Made by a program: the position numbers and the translations under genes. This document shows positions 23,640 through 33,880 of a stretch of 64,000 nt of DNA, in pieces (position 1 is the stretch's first letter; the number at the start of each line of letters is the position of its first letter). Origin of the DNA: Eucalyptus grandis. Taxonomy: Eukaryota; Streptophyta; Magnoliopsida; Myrtales; Myrtaceae. The DNA lies in contig NC_052614.1 in the NCBI RefSeq assembly GCF_016545825.1, positions 28,979,669 through 29,043,668 of the forward strand, written 5' to 3'. The notes under the pieces are model-generated. The model was not told where the DNA came from. It was given only the letters and a program-made list of their open reading frames with translations, and ran no database searches.

Positions 23640-24295
23640 TATGATGAACTTAGACACGGAGATTCGGTTGTGGAGTGGTACAACCTAATTTGGAGTAATG
23701 GTATTAACAAATACAATTTAATTGGGTAGCTAGTTTGCAAAGATGAACTACCGACAACAAAGATCGTAGCATGATGGATGACCTCCGTTGATATCTAGTG
23801 TAACTTCTATAGGGTTGATATAGAAGACAAAACTCATATATTCTTCCGATGTGAATGGACATGCGGTATTTGGCATAGTATCCTTGCAAAACATGTGATT
23901 AGGGATTTTTAAGGAGGATGGAATGTGGAACTTCAATGGATGATTAGGGCAATAAAGGGTCAAGATTTGGCAATGAGACTCCTCAAAATTTTTTTCCTAG
24001 CAAATATATATTGCATTTAGATGGAGCGCAATCATAGACGGTTTCAAAATGAATCAACTGATATCTATATTATTTTGGCCAAGGTGCATAAAAATATAGG
24101 AGGTAGAGCTTCGCTTTACCAAAAAATTAAACCCTCTTAGTCAAATGTTGTGTTGGCTACTATGTGGAGACTTCTTAGCTCCATCCTTTTGAATTATTAG
24201 CTCTACTTGTAATGCCGGGGGATGCCCCTAAGTTGCTGTACTTCTTGTGTTCTATAATACTTCCATTTTCAACCAAAAGAAGAAGAAGAAGTAAT
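23640..24295 (+). mobile_element. 3' end of an L1-type LINE, decayed
   Basis: The conceptual translation contains the zinc-binding region found after the reverse transcriptase of plant LINEs: CNFYRVDIEDKTHIFFRCEW and GIWHSILAKHV, with C..H..C spacing. Before it comes a degraded ELRHGDSVVEWYNLIWSNG block. After it come KIFFLANIYCI and MERNHRRFQNE, typical of the LINE tail. Stops interrupt it (for example the TAG near 23730). It ends with 'aagaagaagaagaag' at 24279-24293 in place of a poly-A. The 5' part is missing because the copia LTR abuts it. Confidence 0.75.
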
Positions 24296-25520
24296 AATAC
24301 TATTCATTTGAAGACCATGAAATACTCAAGTACTAGACACAATCCATAGTGTGCGGGCGGCACGAATTGCCATACAAATCTACAATGGAGAGTGAACTAT
24401 AAACTTTCATGTAAAAAGAAACCTTCATGATATCGTATTTATAATAAAATTGTAATGTTAACATCGCATTATTAATTTTTTTAGCAACTTATTTATGAAA
24501 TAATTAGCGTGATGGTTGACCTCTTTCTTTATTATGGTATAAGTAAACGTAATTTATACTTGTTTCTTTTAGTAAACATATTTGTATACTAATGTAAATA
24601 ATTATGTTACTATTAAGGTGGAAAATTTCTTTGAGATAAAGGAATACAATTAGAATAAATATGAAGAGGGAGGGGAGCGAGAGGGACGGATGTAATAAAC
24701 GGGTAGCATAATGTGGGCAAGGAGGACGGTCAATCCCTTTCAACTTAGAAGCAACCTTTAGGAAAGACATTATTATTATATATTTATATAGATACATAAT
24801 AATGCTTGAGCAAATTTTCTACGTTCCCCCCCAATTTCGAGTTGCAAAAGCAATCGAAAGTCGATCAATTCATATAAGAGGTTAGAAACGGCAACCCGAA
24901 TTTTACTGTTTCCTTGGCACACATGTCAAATAACTTAACAAACTGCTAATTTGAGATTACGCTTTGTAATTTTTGTAACGGGATAGATCATACCACCTCC
25001 GGATGCACCGTTAACGAAAAAGCTTGGACACACGACATAATTTTATTGGTTATTGAAGATATCTAGGGACCAATGGGGTGAGCATGGGGTCTTGAACTAG
25101 GAATTGGCGCCTTGACATTCACTGATTTAAAAATGCATCACCCGTGATTGAAATGTGTGTATAACATATGATAAATATGATATAAAAAAGACTCATCATG
25201 TAGTAAATATGTGTCGGGTTATGCTGAAAAATTTATTTTTGTCTTAAAAATATCTCAAATATGGTAAAATGATTTTATTTGCGGTAAACATGTATAAACA
25301 TTTTATAAAAGAAAAGAAAAACATTTTTGTACATATGAAGAATCAAATAATGGTCCTCTGCATGAAGATAAAACAATATAACCACTTGATCAACCTATGT
25401 TTTTATAATGAAATGGTGTAACACTAATATTTTATTATAAAAAATTGATTTTTGGACAAAACAAAAATTGGACCTATTCCAATTTAAATTTTTGGAACCA
25501 AGTCGGAAATCCACTCAGGA
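24296..25520. other. Unassigned AT-rich spacer
   Basis: No gene recognised. Several long A/T stretches. Confidence 0.5.
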
Positions 25521-25985
25521 ACTTATCACTCCTTCCCATCGGACACACATAATAAGTAATCAATTTCCTTGCTCCTCTCTCCTCTCCTCTCCCTAGCCAC
25601 GTCTCCGTTGCCACAACATAACCTTGCCACTACAGTCACTGTGCCCCGACCACAGTCGCCCCCTCTCTCTACCCCGACAAATAGGCGCTCCCTCGACAAA
25701 AACAGGTCGCAAGCCATTGAACCAGATCTGGCCTCGTTGTCACCGGCTCGATCTTGACAGGCTCTAGGGAGAGAAAGAGAAGGGAATGAGGGGATGAGAA
25801 GACACACCATGGCGGCGGCGGCGGCGGCGCAATCTTGGACTGGTAACGACGTAGTGTCGAGCAGCCATTAGCCACGTCATGAGCAGGGCAGCGAAAAGAT
25901 GAGTGGCCATTGATGAGAGAGAAGGCAGAGGATTCGAAGAAAGAAAGAAGAAGAGGCAAAATTGAAATCTGGAAATTGAAATCCT
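25521..25985 (+). other. GC-rich, 5'-gene-like block
   Basis: A CT-rich then GA-rich leader is followed by 'acaccATGGCGG' at 25808 and a (GCG)n run encoding MAAAAAAQSWTGND, with a stop after about 20 codons. This looks like the 5' end of a plant gene with an alanine-rich start. No continuation or splice donor is convincing, and the opposite strand is also open (25669-25959). It may be a captured or truncated first exon, or a CpG-rich intergenic block. No family recognised. Confidence 0.3.
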
Positions 25986-26029
25986 AACCCAAAATTCGTT
26001 TCTTTTTATGGAGTGAGCGCCAAAAGGCT

Positions 26030-26251
26030 ACTCCCACGGGAGAGAGAATCTATTCATAAGAAAGCGTTACTTCATCCCTCGTGTCCTCTGTGCAAACAAG
26101 CCCCGGAAACCGTAGAGCATCTCTTCCTTTTGTGCCAATGGACGGAAGCAATGTGATCGGAGCCGAGACTGAAAGTACAGATTTTGCATTGGGATATTAC
26201 TAGAATGGACAAAAATGGGTGTTGCAATTTCTTGGAGTCAAGAACTGACCT
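26030..26251 (+). mobile_element. LINE relic, left part (zf-RVT region), split by copia insertion
   Basis: One frame reads CPLCKQAPETVEHLFLLCQW, then EAMWSEPRLKVQ. This is the CxxC...H...C zinc-binding segment that follows reverse transcriptase in plant L1-type LINEs. It stops at the copia LTR. The sequence resumes at 32649 after the duplicated GACCT. Confidence 0.8.
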
Positions 26252-26611
26252 TGTTATTTATTTTGTGATCCCACATTTTCGGGCTCACATTTTCTCTTAA
26301 AGTGATGGTTATTCGACATACAGTTTTTCCACATATGTACCTTTTCGTGACAACCGCATATTTGATAACCGTCTTGATGGAAGACGGTTTATAAAGGAAC
26401 GATTGTTCATTCTAACGGGCAACTACAAGGTCTAACTCAAACTCTCTCATTCAGAATACACCATCAGTACGAGAGTGAATTGGGTTAGTAGCGTGTGCCC
26501 AATTTTTCTTCAAATTTTCAGATTTTTCAGACGAACGAGAACAAGAACAATGGCTGGAGGTTTGTCTATAAACAATCCTGGCTTCCGCATTATGAATTAT
26601 TTTGTCTAACA
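26252..26611 (+). repeat. 5' LTR of the full-length copia element
   Basis: 360 bp, TGTTATTTATTTTG to TTTTGTCTAACA. A TATA-like 'tttataaagg' lies at 26389. An ATG in strong plant context (AACAATGGC) is at 26550. Confidence 0.95.
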
Positions 26612-27895
26612 TTTGGTATCAGAGCATGTTTAGTGCCTCTGCCTTGTTTTTCTCGAATTTTTGGTGTATTTTCGGGCATTTTTGAACATGAACAGTAACT
26701 CGGGATTTTGAGGCCAAGAGAAACTTGCCGATTCCGGGCAAAATTCAGTGACCCACCCCTTGATTTTGGACCCGTACGGTCGCACCGCCATAAGGAACAT
26801 TAGCCATGAGTTTTTCGGGTATATTGGTGTTTGCCGGAGGCTAATCGGGCGGCGGAAGTCATGGTGGTTGAGGATTTGCATTTATGGAGTTTTTCGTTTG
26901 ATTTGAGGGCAATTTCTTGGTCATTTTCGCCGTAACTTGGACCCATGTAGTCGTGCCGGCATGCTCTTCAAAACCCATAATTTATTTTGGTCTTAGATGG
27001 GCTGCCAAAGAAGAAACGGTGGTGAAATTACGGCTGAAAATGGCGAAAAATCGACGGAAAGGCTTTTTTTCGCGAGGAAGAAGACGCGTGGAGCCCACCC
27101 ATGCGCTGCGGTTGCAAGCACGTGGAGTCCACGCGCCACACGCTCTCACGCGCGCGGCAACTGCTGGCGCGTGGATCTCACGCGCGCGGCAGTTGCCTAG
27201 TGCGTGCAACACACGCGCCTGCGCATTGAATTGCGCTCGTGCGAGGCACGTGCCCGCGCGGATTCTGGCGCATGCTTGGCACGCGCCTGTCCGCTGGACG
27301 CGCATTTGCTCGGCACGCGCCTGTCGTCCCCTCTCCTGCGGCTAGTTTTATTTTTTGGCCCCAAACTTTTCATATTTTTGCAATCTTGCCCTTGGCCGAT
27401 TTATTTATTTACTGTTCTGCCCTTGATATATTTATTTATTATGTCATTTCATGCATTTTTATGACTATTTTATGCATGAAATTAAATGTCCAATGATCCA
27501 TATATTTAATTAATAAGAGAGTAGCCACATCATCTTTAATTAATTAAATTATATACTAAGAGCCTCCGGATCATATTAAGAAATGGACATTGATTGTAAT
27601 TAATTATATTAATATGATGAATTTTATCCCACAAGAATTTTCATTATATTAATATGATTAATTAGGAAGAAATATCATATTATTTTCTTAATTTACCCAC
27701 AAGCATTAAGAAAAGACATATAATATGGTAGTTTCTTCATGAAGTAATTATGAATCTATTTAAATTAAAAACTTAGGCCACAGGCAATTTTTATGTTAAG
27801 TGATTCATATTCGTGACATGTTTACATTGGTAAAACATGATTTATGTATATTATGCCTAAATTTTGTGACATAAACATGATTATTTGATATGCAG
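26560..27895 (+). other. Candidate leader intron joining an LTR start codon to Gag
   Basis: The ATG at 26550 opens ATG GCT GGA G, followed by GTTTGT (donor at 26560). The Gag frame has no good upstream ATG, but 'gatatgcag' ends at 27895. Joining G to CT at 27896 gives GCT and continues in frame as MAG-ALQPVNFSEFKFDVP. The start context AACAATGGC is close to the plant consensus and is kept in both LTRs. The intron would remove the LTR 3' end, the primer binding site and the GC-rich block. This is inferred from splice-site and frame agreement only. Confidence 0.5.
26917..27340 (+). other. Very GC-rich block in the copia leader
   Basis: Dense in 'acgcgcg', 'ggcacgcgcctg' and 'gcgcgcggca' repeats, so long frames are open on both strands (for example 26917-27345 plus and 26982-27305 minus). 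It lies wholly inside the proposed leader intron. No protein family is recognised. It could be structured leader RNA or acquired host DNA. Confidence 0.45.
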
Positions 27896-28741
27896 CTTTA
27901 CAACCTGTGAATTTCTCTGAATTTAAGTTTGATGTTCCCATACTGAATGGTGAAAACTATAAAGTTTGGAAGGAATCAATTCTTCTTCAGTTAGGGTGGA
28001 TGGACATTGACTATGTTATAAGGAAAGACAAACCACCTGCTCCTATTGATTCGAGCACTGCAGCTGAGATAACCCTTTATAACCAATGGGAGCGGTCTAA
28101 CCGCGTTTGTGCTATGTTTATAAGGGCTAAAATATCTCCTAGTTCGTGGTTCGGTTGCTCAATATAGCAATGCTAAGGCTTTATTGGAGGCCATAGATAC
28201 GCAGTTCGAGAGTTCTGAGAAGGCGCATGCCATGACCCTAATTATGAAGTTTTCATCAATGAAACTCACTAGTGTTAAAGGTGTGCGTGAATACATCATG
28301 CAAATGAGGGATATTGCGGCTCAGCTTAAGAACCTTAAGGTTGAGATATCTGAATATTTTCTTATGTATTATATCCTGAACACTCTCCCATAACAGTATG
28401 CACCTTTCAAGATCTCTTACAACACACATAAGAATAAATTGTCAATTAATAAACTCATGACCATGTGTGTTCAAGAGGAGGAAAGACTGATTATGGAATT
28501 GGGAGAAGGTGCTCATTTGGCAACACAAGGAAAGAATAAGGGCCATGGCAAGCATAAGGGAAAAGGTAAAATACCTCCCCAAGCTGACATTAAGAAACAA
28601 TCCAAATGTTTCTTCTGTAAACAGAAAGGGCATATAAAGAAGGATTGTGTCAGATTTAAGGCCTGGCTTGAGAAGAAAGGTAATCCAATCTCTTGTGTTT
28701 GTTATAAATATAATATGGCTGATGTAAGTCACAACACTTGA
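27896..28741 (+). pseudogene. Gag of the copia element, decayed
   Basis: It begins with NFSEFKFDVPILNGENYKVW, the usual N-terminus of this copia Gag type. A one-base frameshift near 28145 precedes QYSNAKALLEAIDTQFESSE. A TAA at 28391 replaces a probable CAA before QYAPFKISYN. A CCHC zinc knuckle, CFFCKQKGHIKKDC, is intact at about 28608-28649. Gag would form the particle and bind the RNA, but the frame is broken. Confidence 0.9.
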
Positions 28742-31700
28742 TGGATTGATTCTGGATCTACAATCCACATTTCGAATTCATTGCAGGGTTTTCAAAACCA
28801 CAGGAAGCCAGTGGGAAGTGAACAAAGCATCTATTCAGGAAACAAGATGCGTTCGCATGTGGAAGCTATTGGGACATGTAGACTAGTTCTCAATAGTGGC
28901 TTTGTTTTAAATTTGGAAAGGACCTTTTATGTTCCTAGTTTCTCTAGAAACTTAATTTCAGTTTTAAGACTTGTACCTTTGGTTACTCTTTTAACTTTTC
29001 AGATTTGACATTATGTTTATCGTTTAAATCTGAAATTGTTGGGAGTGGTACTTTGTCTGATGGTCTTTTTCGAATTAATTTGCAAGACAATGCCTATTAT
29101 GATGCGATGTATGTTCATGATAACGCTGGTATGAAATGATGTGTTGTAAAAGAACATTCCTCTATGTTGTGGCACCGGAGATTGAGACATATCTCCATAG
29201 AAAGAATTAAACGATTAGTAAATGATGGAGTACTCAATACTTTAGATTTTACTGATTGTGATACTTGTGTAGACTGCATAAAGGAAAAGCAGACTAACAA
29301 GTCAAAGAAATGTGCCAAGAGAAGTACATAAATATTAGAAATCATACATACGGACATATGTAGTCCGGATATGGACTCTTGTGGTCAGAAATACTTCATC
29401 TCTTTCATAAATGATTACTCACGTTATATGTATCTCTATTTGATTCATAATAAATATGAAGCTTTAGATGTCTTTAAGGTATTTAAGGCGGAAGTAGAGA
29501 AATAATGCGGTAAGCAAATTAAGATCGTGAGATCAGATAGAGGTGGAGAATTCTATAGTAGATACACTGAAGATGGACAAGTACCTGGTCCATTTGCAAA
29601 GTTTCTTCAAGAGTATGGGATAGTTGCCCAATATACTATGCCTAGTTCTTCGGACCAAAACGGTGTAGCGGAAAGAAAAAATCGAACCTTATTGGACATG
29701 GTGCGTAGTATGCTTAGCATCTCCAAACTTCCTAAGTCCTTGTGGACTGAAGCACTTAAAACGGCAGTGTACATATTAAACCGAGTTTCGACCAAGGCTG
29801 TCCCAAAGACACATTTTGAGTTATTTAAAGGTTGGAAACCGAGTTTGCAACATGTACGCGTTTGGGGATGCCTGTCTGAAGTGAGAGTTTACAATCCACA
29901 AGAAAAGAAGTTGGACCCAAGGACCATAAGTGGGTATTTCATTGGATATGTCGAAAGGTCTAAGGGATCCAGGTTTTATTGTCCATCTCACACCACTAGG
30001 ATGGAATCAAGAAACGCTAAATTTCTTGAAAATGACTTGATTAGTGGGAGCGATCGATCGAAGGACCTTGATCCTAAGAAAGATCATTCAGACACCCAAC
30101 ATTCCACCTCAAGTTTAAAGTCAGTTGTTGCTCATAATGCCTCTTCAGTTCAACCGGCTATTGAACAACCAATCGTTGAAGTTCCACAACCTGCTGATAT
30201 TGATCTAGTAGATCCAGTTGTTTAGCAATTACCAGAAACTGTTGAACAACCAGTTGAACAACACGCTCTTCAAGAGAATGTTGATGCAATATTAAGAAGA
30301 TCTGCTAGAATAAGGAAATCGGTAATTCTTATTGATTATATTGTGTATTTACAAGAGTCTGACTACAATATTGGAGCTGAGAATGATCCCGAAACGTTTT
30401 TACAAGCCATGGATAGTGATAAATCCAATTTGTGGTACAATACCATGAAGGAAGAGATGAGTTCTATGGCATCTAACGAAATCTGGGATATGGTTCCGTT
30501 ACCTAATGGTGCGAAGGCCATTGGTTGTAAATGGGTCTTCAAATCTAAGAAGGATTCATTGGGTAACATTGAAAGATATAAAGCTAGACTTGTTGCCAAA
30601 GGATTCACTCAAAAAGAAGGAATCGATTACACGGAGATATTTTCTCCTGTATCTAAGAAAGATTCTCTTCGTATAGTTTTGGCATTGGTTGCTCATTTTG
30701 ATATGGAATTATATCAGATGGATGTGAAAATGGCATTTCTCAATGAAGAACTGGAGGAGGTGTACATGAAACAACCTGAAGGATTCATCTCTAGTAAATG
30801 TGAGCATTTGGTGTGCAAGCTTAAGAAATCTATATATGGCTTGAAACAAGCATCCCACCAATGATACTTAAGGTTTCATGAAGTCATCTCTTCATTCGGT
30901 TTTGTAGAGAATGTCATGGATCAATGTATATACCAGAAGGTCAGTGGGGGCAAAATTTGTTTTCTTGCGTTGTATGTGGATGATATATTACTTGCAACCA
31001 ATGATAAGAGGTTGCTACATGAGGTGAAACAATTTCTCTCTAAGAGTTTTGATATGAAGGATATGGGTGAGGCATCTTATGTCATTGGCATTAAGATTCA
31101 AAGAGATAGACCTTGAGAAATTTTAGGACTATCTCAAGAAACCTATATCAATAAGGTCTTAGAGAGATTTTAGATGAAAGATTGTTCACCAAGTATAGCA
31201 CCTATTGTGAAGGGTGACAGGTTCAATTTGAACCAATGCTCGAAGAACGATCTAGAAATGGAACAAATGTACAACATTCCATATGCTTCTGCTGTTGGAA
31301 GCTTGATGTATGCTCATGTTTGCACTCGACCTGACATCGCTTTTGTTGTGGAAATGTTGGGAAGATATCAGAGTAATCTAGGTTTAGACCACTAGAGAGC
31401 TACAAAGAAAGTGATGAGATACCTTCAAGGTACCAAAGACTACATACTTATGTATAGACGAACTGACAACCTGGAAGTAGTTGGTTATGCGGATGCGGAC
31501 TTCGCGGGCTGCGTTGATTTACGAAAATCAACATCTGGATACATTTTTATGTTAGATGGCAGAGCCATGTCATGGAGAAGTGCCAAGCAAACTTTGACTG
31601 CTATTTCCACTATGAAGGCTGAGTTCGTTTCTTGTTTTGAGGCTACCTTACATGGTGTATGGTTGAAGAGTTTCATTGCTGGGCTTAGAATTGTCGATTC

Positions 31701-31953
31701 TATTTCTAGGCCATTAAGAATATATTGTGACAATTCAGCTACAGTTTTTATGGCTAAAAATGCCAAAAGTGGCAGTCGAAGTAAGCATATCGACATCAAG
31801 TATTTAGCCATAAGGGAACGTGTTAAGGAAAATAAAGTGGTCATTGAACACATTAGCATTGAATTGATGATAGCTTATCCTTTAACTAAAGGCATGCCAC
31901 TAATGAAGTATAAGGATCATGTGACAAGTATGAGAGTAGGTCCCATAATATAA
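28742..31953 (+). pseudogene. Pol of the copia element (protease, integrase, RT, RNase H), decayed
   Basis: Protease has DSGSTIHIS (about 28748). Integrase has its HHCC region (HRRLRHISIE near 29175, CDTCVDC near 29257) and the DDE triad in HTDIC (29350), RSDRGGEFYS (29533) and NGVAERKNRT (29659). Reverse transcriptase has WVFKSKKDSLG, YKARLVAKGFTQ, QMDVKMAFLN and the catalytic YVDDILLATND (about 30973). RNase H has YADADFAG, YCDNSATVF and KHIDIKYL, but the usual TEAE reads MKAE, so one acidic residue is lost. Stops are at 28739, 29137, 29329, 29503, 30223, 30862, 31114, 31171 and 31393. Confidence 0.92.
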
Positions 31954-32285
31954 TTTGTCGTCATGTGAACAATTTATGTTGTATGAAACTCTTATTCAGT
32001 TGTAATGTTGATTCTCAATTTTGGTGTACACATTATGTTGTTTATGAGAATAACATTTAACCTTGGTTGTGGAATAAACATAGGGTTTATTCATTAAGAT
32101 ATGTTGTCACATATAGGCTAACATTAAATGAATAAGATGTATTGTGATACATGGAAGATATTACTCGCTCTTAGAGGACATGTCGCCATGATCCATGTGT
32201 TTTGTTTCTTTTCTTTAAGCATAAAGTTTTCGTGGAATTAGTTGGATAATCCGTATGATGAAAATGATGGGATCAAGTGGGAGAA

Positions 32286-32648
32286 TGTTATTTATTTTGT
32301 GATCCCACATTTTCGGACCCACATTTTCTCTTAAAGTGACGGTTATTCGACGTACAGTTTTTCCACATACATACCTTTTTGTGACAACCGCCCATTTGGT
32401 AACCGCCTTGATGGAAGACGGTTTATAAAGGAATGATCGTTCATTCTAACGGGCAACTAAAAGGTCTAACTCAAACTCTCTCATTCATTCAGAATACACC
32501 ATCGGTACGAAAGTGAATTGGGTTAGTAGCATGTGCCAAATTTTTCTTCAAATTTTAGGTTTTTCAAACAAACGAGAACAAGAACAATGGCTGGAGGTTT
32601 GTCTATAAACGATCCTGGCTTCCGCATTATGAATTATTTTGTCTAACA
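32286..32648 (+). repeat. 3' LTR of the full-length copia element
   Basis: 363 bp, follows the polypurine tract and is followed by the TSD copy GACCT. Confidence 0.95.
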
Positions 32649-33030
32649 GACCTGTCATCTAATTACGGAGGAGCCCGTCGGTGCTCTAGGGTTTCTCCGG
32701 AAAGTCTGAACTACCATCATCTTCCGCTTCCGACAGCCTGATCCGAGTTCAATTGTTGATGCTGCTCTTGCAATGACCATTTCATGAGATGGAACCCAGG
32801 CGTCGAAAAACGAAAGAAAAAAGCGAGTAAACCAACCTGCCGAGTGGATTCCGCCAGCAAGGGACTCTGAAGTTCGATCTGGATCGAAGATGGCAAAAGA
32901 AAAGCTGACCCAGCTCAAGTGGGCTTGCGTGTCCGATTGTCCCCATGATGCAAATCAACTGATAGATTGAATCGCCAAAGCCTATCGCAAACGGTCCTGT
33001 TTAAGCCCCCGTGAACTCTGCTCTGACGTT
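32649..33030 (+). mobile_element. LINE relic, right part
   Basis: Continuation of the LINE interrupted at 26251, starting at the second GACCT. The expected RNase H-like tail is badly decayed. One frame near 32850 reads QGTLKFDLDRRWQK, comparable in position to the WKPP..G.LK.N.DG motif of plant LINE RNase H domains. Frames shift repeatedly. Confidence 0.5.
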
Positions 33031-33470
33031 GTTGCCTAATGAAATGACTTGTTGTGAGTGGGTGGGCTTTTATTTTATTTTATTTTATTTGTTTTCTCTA
33101 GCGTATAAGAAATAAGGTGAGTTGCTTGTAACAGGATAGTACTTAATAATGTCGACACATGGGTGATCGAGTGACATCGACAATACTTCAAATAACTAGT
33201 TGAAGATTTCAACAATTACCTCCTCTTATTTTCTTGATCTGGAAGTTTATTTTGAATATTTTCAAGATTGCTTCTATCTAGGTGAGGAATTTGATCTTTA
33301 GTTGAATTTTTTTATTATATATAATACATCTTTTTTGGTACTCGAAGGTTATTCAAAGGGATCGTAAATTTTTTGGCCACAGTTACTCAGCTTCTTGCAT
33401 TGTGGCACGCAATTGAGTCTTCGTATAAAGTTTCGCTCTTTGGAATTATCCTTTGTCACATCTCTTTTTG
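33031..33470. other. Unassigned spacer with a 'ttttatttta' run
   Basis: A short (TTTTA)n run at about 33069-33090. No gene seen. Confidence 0.5.
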
Positions 33471-33880
33471 TTCACAAACCGCGGGGCCTTCCCCCCCATG
33501 GAAACTCGTGATCTGTACACGTGACGGTTGCCGAGCTCCGCACCAGTAGAGAGCCACGGGCAAAAAATTCACGCCACCTCGTCACACGAAATCGAAAAGC
33601 GACGATCTGGATTGCGCGTACTGCGCCGAATCGCACGGCTGCACCCAATAACTCCCCCGGTGGATGGGCCATCCCTTCGATATAGAAACTCGATCCCGTA
33701 CGTTTGGGGCCTCCTGGTGGGGCCCACCAAGGTTGCATTCATTGCATTCATTGTCAGGCTTTGCAAACTGGCTGCACGTCGGGTTCTTCCCATTTCGTTG
33801 CCTTTGGAGTTGACCGGTTCGTTTCATTAGAGGCCTATATATTATCATCGATGTCCAGTCCATGAAAAGTTCTCGGGCTC
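33471..33880 (+). promoter_or_regulatory. GC-rich promoter-like block
   Basis: About 400 bases of GC-rich DNA in an AT-rich setting. It contains a G-box core CACGTG (33519), several 'ccacgt/gcccac' words and a TATA-box-like 'cctatatatta' at 33833. No downstream coding exon is recognisable, and frames on both strands are open for composition reasons. It could be the remains of a gene promoter cut off from its gene. Confidence 0.3.

Larger units (their letters stand above)
26252..32648 (+). mobile_element. Full-length Ty1/copia retrotransposon, inactive
   Basis: LTRs at 26252-26611 and 32286-32648 are flanked by a perfect 5-bp TSD, GACCT (26247-26251 and 32649-32653). Primer binding site TGGTATCAGAGC (26614-26625) matches initiator tRNA-Met. 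The polypurine tract 'aagtgggagaa' is at 32275-32285. I count about 22 substitutions and two small indels between the LTRs (roughly 6 percent). The order is Gag, protease, integrase, reverse transcriptase, RNase H, the copia order. The leader between primer site and Gag is unusually long (1.3 kb) and contains a very GC-rich block. About ten in-frame stops and at least one frameshift make it dead. Confidence 0.97.

Noticed and set aside
26917..27345. 142-codon frame in the copia leader
   Set aside because: Product of 'cgcgcg' repeats; the antisense frame is equally open and no family is recognised.
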